Source: Coriobacteriia bacterium
Lineage (GTDB): Bacteria > Actinomycetota > Coriobacteriia > Coriobacteriales > UBA8131
NCBI GenBank assembly: GCA_009781525.1
Contig: WQXZ01000090.1
Span: 1-7,067 of the forward strand
DNA: 7,067 bases
Direction: 5' to 3'
Part shown: piece by piece, positions 6,354 to 7,067 of the stretch
Position numbering within the stretch: the first letter of the stretch is position 1
How the letters are laid out: each line of letters starts with the position of its first letter
Notes under the pieces: model-generated
The model's input: only the letters and a program-made list of their open reading frames with translations
Told to the model about the DNA's origin: nothing
Databases searched by the model: none
Program-made: the position numbers and the translations under genes

Positions 6354-7067
6354 ATGAGTACTCAGAGACCCGAAATCGGGCTAAGCATCGAAACTGCTGG
6401 ATATAGAACAAACTACCACGACTATGGCCAGGGAGACCCAGTATTATTGATCCACGGCTCAGGACCAGGGGTTTCTGCCTGGGCAAACTGGGCAAGAGTA
6501 CTACCGCTGCTGTCGGAGAGACGTCGTGTGTTAGCCATCGACATGTCCGGTTTCGGCTACACCGATCGCATTGAAGGCATGTCTTATACAATGGATGCCT
6601 GGGTGTTACAGGTATTGGACTTCATAGATGTGCTTGGCATTGAAAAAATTGACCTGGTCGGCAACTCCTTCGGAGGAGCACTGGCTCTGACCTTTGCCAT
6701 CGAGCACCCCGAGCGTATACGTAAACTGGTGCTGATGGGAAGCATGGGCGTTAACTTTCCGATCACATTCGGCTTGGATAGCGTCTGGGGTTACACGCCC
6801 TCTTTTGAGAACATGCGTAGCCTGCTTGACCTGTTTGCATACAGCAGAGAGCTGGTAAATGACGACCTTGCCCAACTGCGTTATGAGTCAAGCATACAGC
6901 CAGGTTTTCAAGAATCATTCTCAGCCATGTTTCCTGCTCCACGCCAGGAATGGGTAGAAGCTATGGCAAAGAATGAGAGTCTGATACCGACGATCACACA
7001 ACCTGCTTTGATTATCCATGGACGCGAAGACCAGGTGATTCCAATCGAAACTTCCTTGAAGATCTTC
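6354..7067 (+). CDS. 2-hydroxymuconic semialdehyde hydrolase (DmpD/XylF-type), 3'-truncated
   Basis: This alpha/beta-hydrolase cleaves the C-C bond of meta-ring-fission products, yielding a 2-hydroxydienoate and a carboxylic acid (formate from 2-hydroxymuconic semialdehyde, acetate from the 3-methylcatechol product). The frame stays open to the window end, giving 238 of an expected 280 or so residues. It follows Pseudomonas DmpD closely: LLIHGSGPGVSAWANW (oxyanion region, 31-46), nucleophile Ser105 in GNSFGG, GFQESFSAMFPAPRQ (184-198), and catalytic Asp226 in IIHGREDQVIP. The catalytic His lies beyond the window. The ATG is preceded by a strong GGAGGT at five bases. The gene continues the dioxygenase operon after a strong hairpin. 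The hydrolytic branch usually handles ketone products from 3-substituted catechols. The subfamily call is confident; the exact substrate is not known. Confidence 0.94.
   Translation, partial: MSTQRPEIGLSIETAGYRTNYHDYGQGDPVLLIHGSGPGVSAWANWARVLPLLSERRRVLAIDMSGFGYTDRIEGMSYTMDAWVLQVLDFIDVLGIEKIDLVGNSFGGALALTFAIEHPERIRKLVLMGSMGVNFPITFGLDSVWGYTPSFENMRSLLDLFAYSRELVNDDLAQLRYESSIQPGFQESFSAMFPAPRQEWVEAMAKNESLIPTITQPALIIHGREDQVIPIETSLKIF

Noticed and set aside
1..7067. CRISPR arrays, tRNA or rRNA genes, insertion sequences
   Set aside because: No regularly spaced repeats, cloverleaf-like segments, transposase frames or terminal inverted repeats were found.

Overview
The window joins the end of a housekeeping block to the start of an aromatic-ring meta-cleavage gene cluster. 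The organism cannot be named from sequence alone. Base composition is moderate (roughly half G+C by eye). A DegV-family lipid-binding protein, a stand-alone rubredoxin, and a UvrA with the wording SIDQRTTSRNPRSTVGTVTE together suggest a Gram-positive lineage, possibly Actinomycetota such as Coriobacteriia. This is an inference with low to moderate confidence.

Layout. Positions 1-2682 (+) hold uvrA, lacking only about the first 50 residues. It converges on a minus-strand pair, rubredoxin (3590-3748) then degV (2679-3518). The uvrA and degV stop codons overlap by four bases and no terminator hairpin lies between them. The rubredoxin is only 52 codons long but is unmistakable. A roughly 350-bp divergent intergenic region (3749-4097) carries a good minus-strand promoter for rubredoxin and, next to the plus-strand gene, a candidate promoter and inverted-repeat operator.

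From 4098 rightward runs a catabolic cluster: an IclR-family regulator (TTG start), an abutting XylT-like [2Fe-2S] ferredoxin (GTG start), a XylE-type catechol 2,3-dioxygenase with all metal and catalytic residues present, and a DmpD/XylF-type 2-hydroxymuconic semialdehyde hydrolase cut off by the window end. The order ferredoxin, dioxygenase, hydrolase matches the T-E-(G)-F order of proteobacterial xyl and dmp lower operons. The semialdehyde dehydrogenase (G) is absent from its usual place between E and F.

Working together: the dioxygenase opens catechol (or an alkylcatechol) with O2 to a yellow semialdehyde or ketone. The ferredoxin is expected to re-reduce its active-site iron after oxidative inactivation. 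The hydrolase splits the product to a 2-hydroxydienoate and a short acid. IclR probably controls the set. Two intercistronic hairpins without U-tracts bracket the dioxygenase gene, which may set its mRNA dosage apart from its neighbours. The most interesting points are an O2-requiring pathway beside anaerobe-flavoured genes, the hairpin punctuation, and a DegV that has lost its conserved C-terminal histidine motif.
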